Origin: Amphimedon queenslandica
Taxonomy: Eukaryota; Porifera; Demospongiae; Haplosclerida; Niphatidae
Reading direction: 5' to 3'
Assembly (NCBI RefSeq): GCF_000090795.2
Contig: NW_003546539.1
Span: 12,734 to 67,835, forward strand
Length of the DNA stretch: 55,102 nt
Made by a program: the position numbers and the translations under genes. Each line of letters starts with the position of its first letter. The stretch's first letter is position 1. The notes under the pieces were generated by a model. That model searched no databases and was not told the DNA's origin. It saw nothing but the letters and a program-made list of their open reading frames with translations. This document shows, piece after piece, positions 43,621-55,102 of the stretch.

Positions 43621-46080
43621 GAGCTCATTTATTTATAATACTGTTTTTGAACTATGTCAGTTTCATCCCAACATGTAAGGGCCACTCAAAGAAGAGTCTT
43701 TTATAGGTGGGTCTGATGCGGGTGATTGAATTGATTCATCAAAAACTGCAATAAATGATAGTGGCATATGGCCCCATGTGGGCAGCAAAAAGGAAACTAA
43801 AACAACTATAAATCAACTTGGACTGGCCTAAGTAATATCCTCATTTTAGAGTTCAATTTGATATTTGTAAAGTTAATTAAGTTATAGACTTCTCAAGCTG
43901 TGAATGATTAGTGCATGAATATCATTATTTTGAGATACAGCATCCACCTATGCGAAATAATTGGCTGCCATTTTGGACGGCAAGATTCAATGAACGAATA
44001 AAGCAAACTATAGAAGAGCTTGTTGGAAGAAAGCATGGGTGCTACCAAGCATCTCATAAAACAGATATTTGCATTAATAACAATTGGCATTTGGCCAAAG
44101 CAGTTATTTTATAGGATATTTTGAGACTGTAAATTTGCAGAACTATAGACAAAACAATAAATTTTAATTAGCAGTTTTGTCTACCAATTACATATAGTGA
44201 TACATAAAAAATACCATGTAGTGCATAAAATACATCAGTCCATTACAAAAATAGTGTACTCCATTGTGTATATATCATCATAGATATAGACTGATAGACA
44301 TGATTAGTCCCTAGTGTTGTTGAATGAATCATCTCTTCTAAGTTAGCTTACATACACCAGTTATCATATCTATACCAGCTCTCATTATTAGTAATGTCTG
44401 GTGATTCGGTACCAGTTTTACCCTTTCATTAAACTCTGACTTCAACCTAAGAGAAAAGAGAGGGAGAATAAAAAGGAGAGGAAGGTGGGAAAAAGAGGAG
44501 AATGGAAAAAGAAGGTGAAGAAAAAAGAGGATCAAATGAGAGAAGTAGGAAAAGAAGAGGAGAGAACGAAGAAGCCATTAAAACAATTGTATGTACATTG
44601 TACAGTTAATGATGTAAGTCATGTATGTAACAGCATTTCTCAAATTCTTTCTAAAACTCATCTTCCATTCATTTTTTTATCTCTCCTCCAACTTACATTT
44701 ATTTCATGAACAAACAGCACAACTTGTTTCTCTTGGTCTTGTCCTCACTGTTAATTAAGCCACATTGGGATCTACTCCTTATCAGGTAATTCAAGATCTG
44801 ATACCTTTGAATAAACAGACTGCCTAGGCTGCAACCACCTAGTACATAATAATATGTACATGTCAATAGTTATAAAGTAATACATAAATCACATAGTATA
44901 AACAATGTATATAAAATTGCTACATGCTCAATAATATGTAGCGAGTATAATGCTAATTATGAAGAATCCCAAAATCAAAGAAACCAGAATTGGATGATAA
45001 TATCAATGTAAGTGACAATATAATTATCATCACTTTTTTATTTTAAAACATTTAGTAACTCATACAGCCAGTAAAGCACTTTTTTCCTCACTAAAGTACA
45101 TTCAGCTGATTCGTGTAGAAAGAGGAAGTCCGATTATGCCTCATTATTCATTAAGAAGACTAAGCTTTTATGAAGGCACAAGCTCATCTGCTTCGCTGAC
45201 AAAGATGCTGAATTATACTGCATTTCTGGGAAACTAAGTTTCCTAGTTTGAGCCTATTGCATGAGAGTCTGCTTTACTCTGCATGCGTGTCAAACTGCAA
45301 GCAATTCCAAAAAGACCTCATTAGCTGAGAATGAATTTCGTGGTGTAGTTGTAGTAGAGTAGAGAAGGAAATAAATGTATCGATGATGTCACTATTGCTG
45401 TGCCTATATAGCTATGCAGGTGTCACTTGTTAAGAATCTGAAGTGGAATTTATCTATTCACATATCTCACAGGCTTGCTGTAACTGCCTTTTTTCTTAAG
45501 AAATTTTAAAGCAAGCGTGTAAAAAAACCCAGGACTTTTTTTAATTTTATGCTGCGCTACATATGAATGCATGCCTAAATCAATGGAGTCTAACACTTTA
45601 AAGACTTTTCTGAAAGCTCTAAAATAACTAAGTCCTGCAATTTTGGTTTTAGTTATATCATAGAAGATTACAGTGACTATAGCTTCTGATTTTCTAATTT
45701 CCAAACATAAGTAAAGTTGGAAGACATTTTTCAATAACTTCAATTGTAGCAATTTTTCAGGAAACTATAGTGCATTGCATAAAACAAGATTTTGTACTGA
45801 ATTTTTAATGAGTGTGTATTGACTAGAAATAGTCTTGAAGTCACAGTTGCCTGCATTAATTTATTATAATTTTTAAAATACAATATTACCAGTTCTTTTC
45901 TCTTTATACCCCTTTTGGATGATTTGCAGGGCCTACTGTAAATGTGTTGTGTACGCATATCAGGGCAAATAGGATATCCCACAATGATTTGTAGATGCAT
46001 AATCATGATTCCTCTGAAAAGGTAAAGTTGATGGTTTTTATTGACTTTGATAAAGTTGTCAACTTTTTCCTTCATATAAT
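43621..46080. other. Intergenic DNA, no gene recognised
   Basis: Open frames 43911-44114 (plus), 44485-44709 (plus), 45450-45752 (minus) and 45740-46075 (minus) have no recognisable domain, splice context or paralogue in the window. 44450-44570 is a purine-rich (GAAAAG)-type tract that gives the plus-strand frame its lysines. I see nothing I can support here. Confidence 0.5.
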
Positions 46081-46119
46081 TAAAGTTAATATATTTGACA
46101 GTGTAGTGACCCTCCTGTT

Positions 46120-47120
46120 TAACCCCTTCTCAAAAGAACTCAGATTCTGAGTGGTCCCCTTTCCAATGGCTACACTGCAAGCTCCAGCAACAAAGCCAGA
46201 GAAAGAGAGAGTTAAACTATCCAACCATATCAGCATCAGGCAAGCTGGACAATGACATTAGCTCGCAATTTGAGGCCAAGCCTACAACCAAGGACTTAGA
46301 TCCACTGTCAGGAAGGTCAAAACGGAGTACCACCAAATTTCCAGATTCAAAAGGTATCTCTCACGAATCATTATGATAGCTCATATCATGACAGTATCAG
46401 TTTGCACTGATGTATCCTGCAGCAGTATGATGGCATATGGGATTTGGGTATGCCGGCATGTGCAAGATCTCTAAACATAGTGCATTGTCCTTTTGAACTT
46501 CTTATACTTCTTTTATTGCTATGGTAGCAACAGCAATAGAGCTCAAATGGCACCGTGACCAAAGCAGCTCACCTGCAAGTTGATTCATCAGCTCTGGCAG
46601 GAGGCAGGGACAATGGCAGCTCTAATAGTGGCTCACAAGTTGTGCCAGCTAAGCCTACAATGGAGGCAACAGATCTCGCAGTCTAAGTACCTCCCAATCC
46701 TCAAAGGTACCAGGGCATGCAGGTGTGTATACACATAAATGTAACCTGAATGCAGCAGCATATGGCCTGTTGGATATGGGTACATTGCATGTGTATAATT
46801 AAGTTACAGGCTAGTGGGTTAATTGAAATAGCTCGAAACACATGCTATTGTCTTTGAGCAGACATCAGGTCATATAAAAGAGACGATGTACCAGAGAAGA
46901 CATGTTATGTAGTAGGCATGTATCTCAGTCAGCACACTATATATAGTGTGCTGTGATACAAGCATACTACAGTTTATTTTCTTTTATATGACCTTTTTGC
47001 CTTAACATAGCATGTTCAAGTAGTCTTTTTTAAAACCTACAGCAGGCATGGAATTGTTGTTGGCAGCCGCATCAACTATTCGAGCTACATCAGGAACACC
47101 AAAAGCTATCTACTTATGTT
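46120..47120 (+). repeat. Tandem exon-intron-like units
   Basis: Two, possibly three, related units of about 350-450 bp. Unit 1 (about 46160-46440) reads SQFEAKPTTKDLDPLSGRSK up to AAAAGGTATCTC. Unit 2 (about 46530-46790) reads GSQVVPAKPTMEATDL up to CAAAGGTACCAG. A weaker third piece starts near 47040. Intron-like sequence following each (AGCAGTATGATGGCATATGG and GCAGCAGCATATGGCCTGTT) is also shared. The encoded peptides are polar and low in complexity with no known domain. It could be a fragment of a repeat-rich protein gene. Confidence 0.45.
46867..46992. mobile_element. Hairpin MITE with GGTCATATAAAAG termini
   Basis: The ends GGTCATATAAAAGAGA and TCTTTTATATGACC are inverted. The centre is a 24-bp perfect palindrome (46930-46953, CAGCACACTATA|TATAGTGTGCTG). 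Between them GTAGTAGGCATGTATC faces GATACAAGCATACTAC. It separates the second and third tandem units of 46120-47120. Confidence 0.8.
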
Positions 47121-47890
47121 CATGCATGATAGCTCACATGATGGCATTGTTATTTCTACTACATAACACCAGCTAAGAAGGGAAGGCTATCTGCAGAAAA
47201 AGTGAAATGTTAGTTAGTTCTACCATTAATTATAGAAAGACAAGAGCTTCAACGAGCCTGCATGTGCAAGTGTTCAACTTGATCCTTTCTGCTCTCTATC
47301 CTTATCCCTTCTATTTATATAGACGTCAAAAGGAAGCAAGATTTTAAAAATTGTGACATGCAGAATTAGAAATGAGAACAGTAAGAGTTGACAGAGTACC
47401 TACTCCGATAAACGCCTTTCATGAGTTTTGTGTAAGTCAAACGTAAATATTTGTATAGTCTTGCATATGCATATATTCATTTGTTACTGTATAATTGGGG
47501 CGAGCCTGAGCTCCCCTAACTCTAGCAGTACTCTCAGTCACGCCCATCCCTCTGTCTGTCTTTGTACATCACCCCTATTTATTAGTGCATTCAAAATAAT
47601 GCGGTATTTGAAAAAGAATAATTTAATTGTCTTTTTCCATCATATACGTTTTTTGTAACACGCGTTGTTAGTAGTAAAAACTAAGCAAGAAAACTCTGAG
47701 GAAATCTTTGTCTTATTACTTCTTATTAATTGTAAGTATTTTCAAGGAAGAATGTCTGATGGTATTAAGACAGCTAGGTTCATCTCCTTCGAACCCAATT
47801 TGCTAACCTACTATCAAAAAATTCAAGAATGAAGAGTCTCCAATTGCATTAAGTAACTGTCGAATACAAAATAACAAATATGATTCAACC

Positions 47891-48714
47891 TTGGAAATAT
47901 TAACCAGCCAATTTTCAACTATTGAACAGTCGCCCAAAAAGTTCAAATTGCCTGATGGTGTCGCTAAAAATGATGTGATTGACATTAATGAAATACAATC
48001 TACTGCTGTTAATCAACAAATATCAATTATTGGTAAAATAATAAAAGTTGAGGAATTAGTAGAAGTGAACACAAAGTCAGGGAAGCGCCTGACGAAACAG
48101 GATTGTACCATCAAAGACGCCACATCAAGTATTCGAGTTTTTTTATGGGAAAAGATGTCAATAGATCTATAAAAGGGAGGTGCTATAAGCTAATGAATGT
48201 TCTTACAAGACAATATGAAGGAGCCAAGCACATATCATTTTGCGACAGTTCCTCAATTGAGCAAATGGATCAAATTGATGGTATAAGTTCTGAGGAGGAA
48301 GACTATGAAGAAGTTAATCATCTGCAGTCAATCAAAGCAGTCACTGATGGGCAGATTATTTTAGTTTTAAGTACAACTGATTACTTAAGCTGCGTAGCTT
48401 GCAGTGGATCGATTATTCATATTTCTGACACTCTTGCTAAATGCACTAAATGTCGTGCAACAATGAAGATTAGCAATTGTACCTCTTGCAAATCTGCCAG
48501 ACTTCTTATTTTGGATAACTTGAAGAAAAAGTGGAATCTCACTGCATATAATGAACAGTTGGAAGATATCATTCAAGAAGCCAGTGGAGATTCACTTGAA
48601 GAGAAGCTGCTGAATTCTAACAAGTTCACTTTGCACTACTATACAGCGACCAATGAACTAAGATACACTATACCATCAAGGAAGCAGCCAGTTGCTCCCT
48701 CAACATCAAACTAA
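47891..48714 (+). pseudogene. RPA-like OB-fold plus zinc-ribbon protein (single frameshift)
   Basis: An upstream frame (47891-48172) reads ISIIGKIIKVEELVEVNTKS..RLTKQDCTIKDATSSIRVFLWE, an OB-fold strand pattern as in replication protein A. At about 48150 the frame moves by one base within GGGAAAAGATG (one A too few). It continues to 48714: GRCYKLMNVLTRQYEGAKHISF, an acidic linker, then a CxxC..CxxC..CxxC ribbon (SCVACSGSI..KCTKCRATM..NCTSC) and WNLTAYNEQLEDII. The order OB fold, ribbon, second OB half resembles the DBD-C part of RPA70. RPA-like genes are carried by Helitrons and other elements, so this may be element cargo. It ends 22 nt after the hAT-like frame begins. Confidence 0.6.
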
Positions 48715-50087
48715 GATTTTTTCTACAATTGTAGCCTTGTTAAAAAAGGCACCACAGGTTTGTGTCACATTAGACATGTGGACAAACAGGCAAATGAGGT
48801 CCTATTTTGGCATGACAGCCCACTTCATTGTTGATTTTCAGTTAATGAGTGTGATGCTTGCCTGTTGCCGATTCTCCAGTTCTCATACAGGAGAAGAAAT
48901 GCTAGAGCACTATGAAGATGTCAAACATGCGTTTGGGATTAAAGGAAAGGTTGACAATATTGTCACTGACAATGGTGCTAACATACTAAGGGCCTTTTGA
49001 CTTCTTGAGATTGATTGTGATGCATCAGAGCTAGAAGACACTGATGATGAAGACGAGTTACAACCAGTTGAGGATTTATCTGATGATGACCTGCATTTTA
49101 TTAAGCCAAACCATTATTGTTGCTTTGCACATACTATCCAGTTGGTCATAAAAGATGGACTAGTAGGTGCTGACCAAGTTAAACGTGTGCTAGGAAAGGC
49201 AACAAAATTAGTTAGTCATCTTAGGCATTCTACTTTTGCATCTGAGTTGTTTGAGGACATTGGTCGCTTACAGTCAGGAAATGTCACCTGGTGGAATTCA
49301 CAGTTAACAATGCTGAAATCTATAGTTAAAGTATCTGACTCAACCGCTATGCAACAGCTTGACTATAATGGTAAACTAAATCTCCATGAGCTTAATATCA
49401 GATAATAGAAATACTAACACCTTTCAAATGGGCAACCAATTTGACTCAAGGACAAAATGTTGTCATTCGTGGACTACGAATTGAAATAGATAACTTTTGT
49501 CAAAAGTTTAACTCAAGATTTACAACAAATCTAAAAGCGTCATTTGAGAAGCAAATGTTTAAATATGACAATGAAGAAATATTCAAGATTGCTGCTGTTT
49601 TAGACCCAAGATGGAAAATGGCCTGGTGTAGTGAAGATGAATCAGTTGAGTTGAAACACATCTTAGTTCAGAAAGTTCGGTCTGAATTACATGACTTACA
49701 TGCAACATATTTAGAAGAAACAAAAACAGCCCCTGAAATGCTTCCTCCACCCAAAAAGGTCTCAATGCTATTTGAATTTATGCAGGCTAGAGCTAGCGTG
49801 TCCACATCGCAAAGTGATATTGATCCTATTATACATCAGCTTGAAGAATATATTTCTTTGCCTAATCTAGACGAAAAAGAAAAGCCCCTTTTTGAAAAGA
49901 GAAAGAAGCTAATTATCCAGAATTAGCCAAGCTACCTGGCTACTATTTACAAACACCTGCATCTAGTGGACCTGTTGAGATTATTTTTATTGGTGGAAAA
50001 ATTTTTAGGCCTGAAAGATGTTGTTTATCAGATGTTATGTTTGAAAAACTTATGTTTATAAGATGCAACAATGATTTTGAGCAATAA
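48692..50087 (+). pseudogene. hAT-type transposase relic (5'-truncated)
   Basis: hAT transposases cut and paste DNA with an RNase H-like fold. Pieces: KKAPQVCVTLDMWTNR..SYFGMTAHFI, IKGKVDNIVTDNGANI, CFAHTIQLVIKDGL, NVTWWNSQLTML, FKIAAVLDPRWKMAW. The dimerisation tail is YPELAKLPGYYLQTPASSGP..GGKIFRPERCCLS. Defects: TGA 48998-49000 (position of an expected Arg, CGA to TGA), a shift near 49398-49410 and another near 49915. The N-terminal BED finger is absent. No terminal inverted repeats were located. A ZBED-type domesticated gene is unlikely given the breaks. Confidence 0.85.
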
Positions 50088-50300
50088 TTTTTTCCATTAT
50101 AATTATATGTAATGTAGTGACATAGTCGTAATCATAATCGTAATCATATGACATAGCAGGGGTGTAATTGTAATCGTAATCACATTTAATGACAGGTGTG
50201 TAATCATAATCACTATATATGCAGTACCATGTAATCATAGGTGTAATCGTAATTATGAATTTGTAATTGACCCCAACCCTGCTATCCTTCCCTTGTCACA
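50088..50300. repeat. TAATCGTAATC-type simple-sequence element
   Basis: Many copies of GTAATCGTAATCA / GTAATTGTAATCG words between 50120 and 50270, comparable to the GAGTCAATTACAAAT..TAATTACAATT segment at 17235-17330 in the ERp44 intron. Non-coding. Confidence 0.5.
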
Positions 50301-51446
50301 GGTACTAGTGAGTAACCTGAGAGTGGCTCTAGCCCTCATAGGAGGAAGGCCTCAGAGTCTACATCAGAGGATGAGGCTGATGATCCATCAGATCTGGAGC
50401 TACCCTGGTTGTCAGAAGGGGAAGTCTTCTTTCTACCAGAAAATATAACATCTTTCTTCGAGTCTACCTTTATCAAATCCCTTTCTAGAGAAAAGAGGAG
50501 AGTCATAAGCATGAGGCTGATTCACCAATGCTATGTACCCCTATTGCCGACAAGGACATTGCCCCTGTCTTTGGGAGGGAGTTCCCAACAGCAATGAATC
50601 AGCCCTCTCTAGAAATCAGTCATCAGTATTGTCCTCAGCTGCTCCCCTATTAAATTTGTGGTCTAATCTTAATCATGAAGAGAGGAGAGGACCTTCCACA
50701 TAAATCATCTAAAATTAATGGCAGCTCTTCTTGCTCAAAAAACCTTTGTGGTCAATAGGTCAGACTTACATATTACCGTATAGCGCTTTAATTTGGCGGA
50801 GTTTTATTTTGGTGATTGGCAGTTTGCAAGCAGAATCGCCCATATTAAACCACCAATCATCAATGAGCATGCTCAGTAACACACGTGTACACAAAAAACA
50901 CCAAATTAAAAACCGCCAATTACAATTTTACAGCAAAATCACCAAAATAAAGCACAATATGGTATTCTGCTGATAGACAATATCACAGCCATATCCTACT
51001 TAAACAAGAAAGGGGGTACACACTCCCAAAATCGCTCAGACTTATCCATTTCAATGTGGCAGTGGTGTTTGGAGAGGAAGTTGACAATCCATGCCATTCA
51101 CATTCCAGGTTCTCAAAACTTAGTTGCAGACTCTCAGTCCAGGAGAGGAGTCAAATACAGTGACTGGATGCTAGATCCAGAAATATTTACAACAGTAGCA
51201 GAGAAGTGGGGCTTACCCAATGTAGATCTATTTGCAGCCCATCACAATGCACAGCTCAGTAGGTTCTACAGCTATCATCTAGACCTGGGTGCAGAGGGAA
51301 TAGTCGCACTCTCCCAGTGCTGGAAGAAACTAACTTGTTATGACTTTCCCACATTCATTTTCCTGGGCCAAGTACTACAGAAGCTGAGTCAGGACAGTGT
51401 CAAAACAGCAATAATAATTGCACTATACTGGCCTGCACAAGTATAG
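50300..51446 (+). mobile_element. DIRS-like retroelement relic (RNase H region)
   Basis: DIRS-like elements carry reverse transcriptase, RNase H and a tyrosine recombinase. After an unrecognised acidic/Ser-rich stretch (50330-50600), HINHLKLMAALLAQKTFVVN (about 50700) leads up to a MITE. Directly behind it LIDNITAISYLNKKGGTHS (50970) continues with WQWCLERKLTIHAIHIPGSQ, LVADSQSR, KWGLPNVDLFAAHHN and FPTFIFLG..YWPAQV, which is the RNase H core and its DIRS-type tail. It stops at TAG 51444-51446. The reverse transcriptase and recombinase are not seen. The family call rests on the RNase H tail. Confidence 0.7.
50775..50963. mobile_element. MITE, ACCGTATAGC family, copy 3, with target duplication
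   Basis: Termini ACCGTATAGCGC and CAATATGGT, with inverted TAATTTGGCGG.. / ..CACCAAATTA-like interior parts. It is flanked by ATT at 50772-50774 and 50964-50966. The flanks read CTTACATATT and ATTCTGCTGATAG and lie in the same coding frame of the RNase H domain on either side of the element, which supports a clean insertion with a 3-bp duplication. Confidence 0.9.
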
Positions 51447-51449
51447 TAC

Positions 51450-54350
51450 ATAGTCCTAATAAAACATCTCACGGACTAAAGGGAAAATTGGTATATAGTG
51501 ATAAACATGACAAGATAATAAAAAAGTGAAGGTATAATGAAAAAGCCAGCTGCTGCCATTTCTCCTTTATTATGATTTAATAATAGAGTGACTAACAAAA
51601 TGCATATGATCTATGAAAGATGCATAGAAATGCTACATACAGAGAAATACATTTTATCCACACTTCAAAAAATTAGGGAGAAATTTCACACACACATGCA
51701 TATGATGTGAGTATTGTATGTGTATAAAAATCATCCTTTTATATCATGACTTAGTCATAAATAATCAATCAGAGAGGGAGAGAGTTAACCTTAATTTCAT
51801 TTATTAGGATTTTGATGTTTCTGTGATTGAAGATCAACCTTTAGAAATCACGAAATAAAATTGCAATCAAATAAGAATTATAATTGATATGCCTCTTAAG
51901 TTTAATTTTATTTATAAATTTTAGCCTCCAGGTTCTAATGAATTTGGTGATCGACCTTTGATTCAAGATAATGATGAAGTAAATGATGATAATGAAGTAG
52001 CTGGGGGGGAACTTGATATCATTTTTGAAGATTCAATTAAGGACAATGATCACAATGATTCACAGGTGATCATTGCTCATAACTTTGTTTCTGCCATTCA
52101 ACGTAGTTGTGTATACCTAAGCACTCTGCACTAATCTGGGTTGCATCTTTTTATTTATTGTGACGTAGGCCAGACAATTGTTAATCAAAATGCAAGAACA
52201 CGTCATATCCAGCTCACATTGACCTTCTTAGGAATCATTACAATAAGATACAGGTTGTCATGGATGTTTGGTCCCTTGCTAAAATAGAGCAATGTTAGAG
52301 CTTGATTTCATCCAGTTACTTCACTGTTAATTTCCCGTCCTATGTGGCTGATGCCACAAAACTGCGGTGGACTGTGATGGATGGAACTTAGCAATAATAC
52401 TGTTGCTTATCATTTCAATTTTGTTTTTCATCATAGACTTTTCAATGGATTCAGACGGTACTAGTTCAAAATAATTATAGTATTATCTGTATGATCATCA
52501 ATTTGTAGATCATCTTGTCACAATTAATGAACAGAACTGCTCTGAATGGCTAAAAGGCAAGATGAAGCATGTTGCTTCTGTAAAAAAATTTACAACAGCA
52601 GGATTGACAGGAATGGACCGGGCAAGCTCTTTCTGTACCACCTTTTACAAGGGTTCTTATTTACTTGTCATCACATTTCTGAAATAAAGTTATCCACCAC
52701 TAAAGATCCCCATTCTGACTGGTGTGGCCAACCAGCAAAACTGTCTAAATTGCATGGTATAATTTCCTGTACTGTTAATGAAAATGATTTTTAATTAGGC
52801 ATCCCTGATGTAGTAGCCACTCATCACAAAAGAATCTATTTAATTGCCGAAGTGTCGCATTTAAAGCCTTGTGGTGGCATACTTCAGCTCATAGCAGAGC
52901 TATAAAGTCACTGTTGAAGAGGGACAACACCTAGTGGTATAGTCAATTTATTGTAAAGCAGGAAATTATTTGGGGCTCATGTAGGACTACTTCTATATAA
53001 CCAAACTCTCATATTCCTGGCATTTTGGGGAGGCTCATGGCAACGGTACACTACAAGCATAAGTGATTTGAAAGGCTTGTTCGAAATTTTGGGCCTCATC
53101 CATTATTGAACTTTCATAAAGTTGATCAAGAAAAGGTTTGTGTATTTCTTGCACTAATGTATAGTTACGTTCATATGTTGTATAGGATGTACTCCATGCA
53201 ACCATGGAAAATAAAAATCAAGTAAACTTTTTTGTGTTAGTTTTTTCAATCACTGTAACGAGTATGATTATTAGTATGTATTATTATTATTGTTATTATC
53301 ATTACCATTATGTATTGTAAGATTATGATTATTATGTACTCTTATTATTATTGTTAGTGTCAGTATGTATTACTCTATTGTTATTATTAATTGCTAGTTA
53401 TGTAAATAGTTTTAATTAAGTTGTTGTGTTTGTTTTGCTAAAAAGAAGAGAACTTATTGTAGTTGTTGAATCCTTGTCCATCGGTCATTACAATCACTTT
53501 TAGGCATTTCAAATTTTATGTGCATTTCTTTCTAATAAATTTCAATCTATGGAAAGTGATTTCAACATAGCACTCAGATTATCTACTGGTTCCAGATTTT
53601 TGCATTCATTTACAGCTGATACTCTTATGCTAGACATCTGAGTTCATCATTTGTGCATTTTTACAAGACTCAACTCCCACAATTATTTAATATCCCTAGT
53701 AATGCCACACCAATTTCGTTGCTTTTTCAACACCACTAGTGATGCAATCATCAAAATATTTTTTACCAATAAACTTTGTTTCACCATCAATAAAAGTTTG
53801 TTAAATCCCTAACATTGCCAGTGATGCTACTGGAGACTCCATTCCTATATTGCTGGCTAAAGTAGCCCAGATAGAGCTTTCCATGATTAAGCATTCCTCT
53901 CTTTAGATAATAATAATCTACAATCTATAGTCATGACAAATTAAATTATAAGCAGGTGTATAAATATGGAAATGTTTATAGATATGCTAAAGTTATCAAA
54001 AGTTCTATTCAGGCAAATAAGATAAAATATGATAATATGGGATTTGAAACATCCATGTGTACCTCTGATGACATACTGAAAAATAGTATTGTTTGCCAGA
54101 GTGTCAGTACTTCATTACAATTCCTGTCTGTAGACAGTGAGTTCGTCTTTCTTAATGTAACTTTATTAAGTTTTTTTCGGTCATCTCCAATTACTTTTAT
54201 CCAATACTGAAATTTATCCGCTGTATAGTCAGGAAAGCTGTAAAGTTTCTCTTTTCAATGGGCAAATTATTCTGTCACTGTAAGCTTCTCGTTAATGACT
54301 ACTTTTTGTAATAGTAATTCACTCAACTTCCAACCATTATTTTTAATTTG
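51450..54350. other. Intergenic DNA with unassigned fragments
   Basis: A splice-like piece at 51925-52063 (PPGSNEFGDRPLIQDNDEVN.. after TTTTAG, ending CACAG|GTGATC) and a short frame 52546-52794 could be remnants of one gene, but I recognise neither. 53230-53450 is ATT-rich. The frame 53956-54210 has no domain. No feature here can be supported beyond this. Confidence 0.4.
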
Positions 54351-54360
54351 GATCTCTTAT

Positions 54361-55102
54361 GGCCATGTCAGTAGTTCGAGGTGGTAGAGGAATGCCATAT
54401 TTGCATGATGCAGTTTATCAATGTATCATCAATGGCAAGAATAGTGAAATAGATTTGGCTGATCTACCAGATGGACAATTGAGCTATGTATGTCAAAAAG
54501 CAAATAAAGTTTATTTCCATAATGTTAATTAAAAATCTAAATAGCTTATAGAATTGGAGACTGACGATAAACTGCTGGTTCTGTTTGCTTTGGATGAGGT
54601 GGCATCACTATTGCCAGAGTCTGGCTATAGACGGCCAATTTCTAGTCTGACAAGTTTATTAATTTGCGTCACTGCCACATTCAGGGTTTTTATAGGTCAG
54701 ATGAAGTTGGCATGAACCCAATTGACCTTACATATGACGATGATAGTAGTAGTAGTGGCAGTGAGCAGGGGTGTATCTAAAATATGGAGGAGGGGGGTGC
54801 TGAGCGGCGCGCGGAGCGCGCCGCGATTTTGACCACACCCCTTTTTTTGCGCACAAAATGGGCGTGTATTCTAATATCATGTGATCACGCCAATGGAGTA
54901 ATTTTGACAGTTTGACCATGGATGTGATCGTGACCATGGTAATTTTTTAGCTTAAAAATATCTAACAAGAGCTAGTCGCTCAAAACATCAGACATCTGCA
55001 GCCTTCTGGGATGCCTACGGGCAAACTCGTCTATAGCAGATGGGAGATCCACTTCAATATCCCTAAAAACGTGGAGAAGAGTCAGGTTTGTGAGCCTAGT
55101 AG
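54361..55102. other. Possible exon pieces and a GC-rich repeat
   Basis: From 54361 a frame MAMSVVRGGRGMPYLHDAVY runs to about 54490, then after a TATAG a piece ELETDDKLLVLFALDE (about 54553-54600) and another after CACATTCAGG (54685). The splice pattern suggests a broken gene of unknown type. 54778-54840 holds a GC-rich inverted motif (GGCGCGCGGAGCGCGCC) in otherwise AT-rich DNA, probably part of a dispersed element. Confidence 0.35.

Noticed and set aside
44485-44709. Lys/Glu-rich 74-residue frame
   Set aside because: Produced by a purine-rich simple tract; there is no domain and no splice context.
10908-54980. CRISPR arrays or bacterial-type operons
   Set aside because: No regularly spaced direct repeats with unique spacers and no prokaryotic gene layout. 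All coding signals are eukaryotic and spliced.

Overview
This window reads as the nuclear genome of a demosponge. I infer an Amphimedon-like sponge from the AT-rich DNA, compact introns of about 40-70 nt with GT...AG ends, metazoan genes (ERp44, Rictor, topoisomerase II, IDO, RBM34), TRIM-NHL and beta-helix/multi-pass receptor genes, and dense small inverted-repeat elements. The species name is an inference, not something the sequence proves. Most of the window is a graveyard of duplicated and decayed genes cut by MITEs, with a few intact genes among them. The 16-exon ERp44 gene translates without a single error. The many stops and frameshifts in neighbouring relics are therefore probably real mutations rather than poor sequence.

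Layout. 1-4400: three copies of a non-coding repeat unit in AT-rich DNA. 5100-6700: decayed RBM34-like RNA-binding gene. 6900-8876: decayed beta-helix receptor gene, fused in frame at about 8877 to the C-terminal end of a DNA topoisomerase II gene (to 10821). 10937-11350: ERp44 relic lying tail to tail with the topoisomerase relic. 11366-11995: IDO (tryptophan dioxygenase) relic split by a MITE. 12262-14182: apparently intact single-pass receptor with an Ig domain and four NPxY motifs in a duplicated tail. 14480-14930: relic resembling a GT14 glycosyltransferase. 15044-15079: last codons of topoisomerase II again, facing the complete ERp44 gene (15198-20011, minus).

20250-31960: Rictor (TORC2 subunit) pseudogene without its N-terminal part. 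One of its introns holds a TRIM-NHL block (22500-26690) with one truncated and one near-complete copy and an 85-N assembly gap. 33120-38940: a large beta-helix/7-8TM receptor gene with a single in-frame TAG, flanked on both sides by relics of one SAM-like gene. 40025-43395: tandem M35 metallopeptidase genes on the minus strand, one with a broken zinc motif. 46080-47120: tandem exon-like units. 47890-50087: an RPA-like OB-fold/zinc-ribbon coding block next to a decayed hAT transposase. 50300-51450: DIRS-like retroelement relic cut by a MITE whose insertion site can be reconstructed. The rest is mostly repeats with nothing I can name.

The most striking signals are: (i) several long, nearly spacer-free DNA palindromes (46-66 bp), one of which can be shown, against its duplicate copy, to have arisen by an inverted template switch; (ii) the duplicated topoisomerase II/ERp44 convergent pair; (iii) the NPxY-repeat receptor; (iv) the chimeric exon joining a receptor ectodomain to topoisomerase II.
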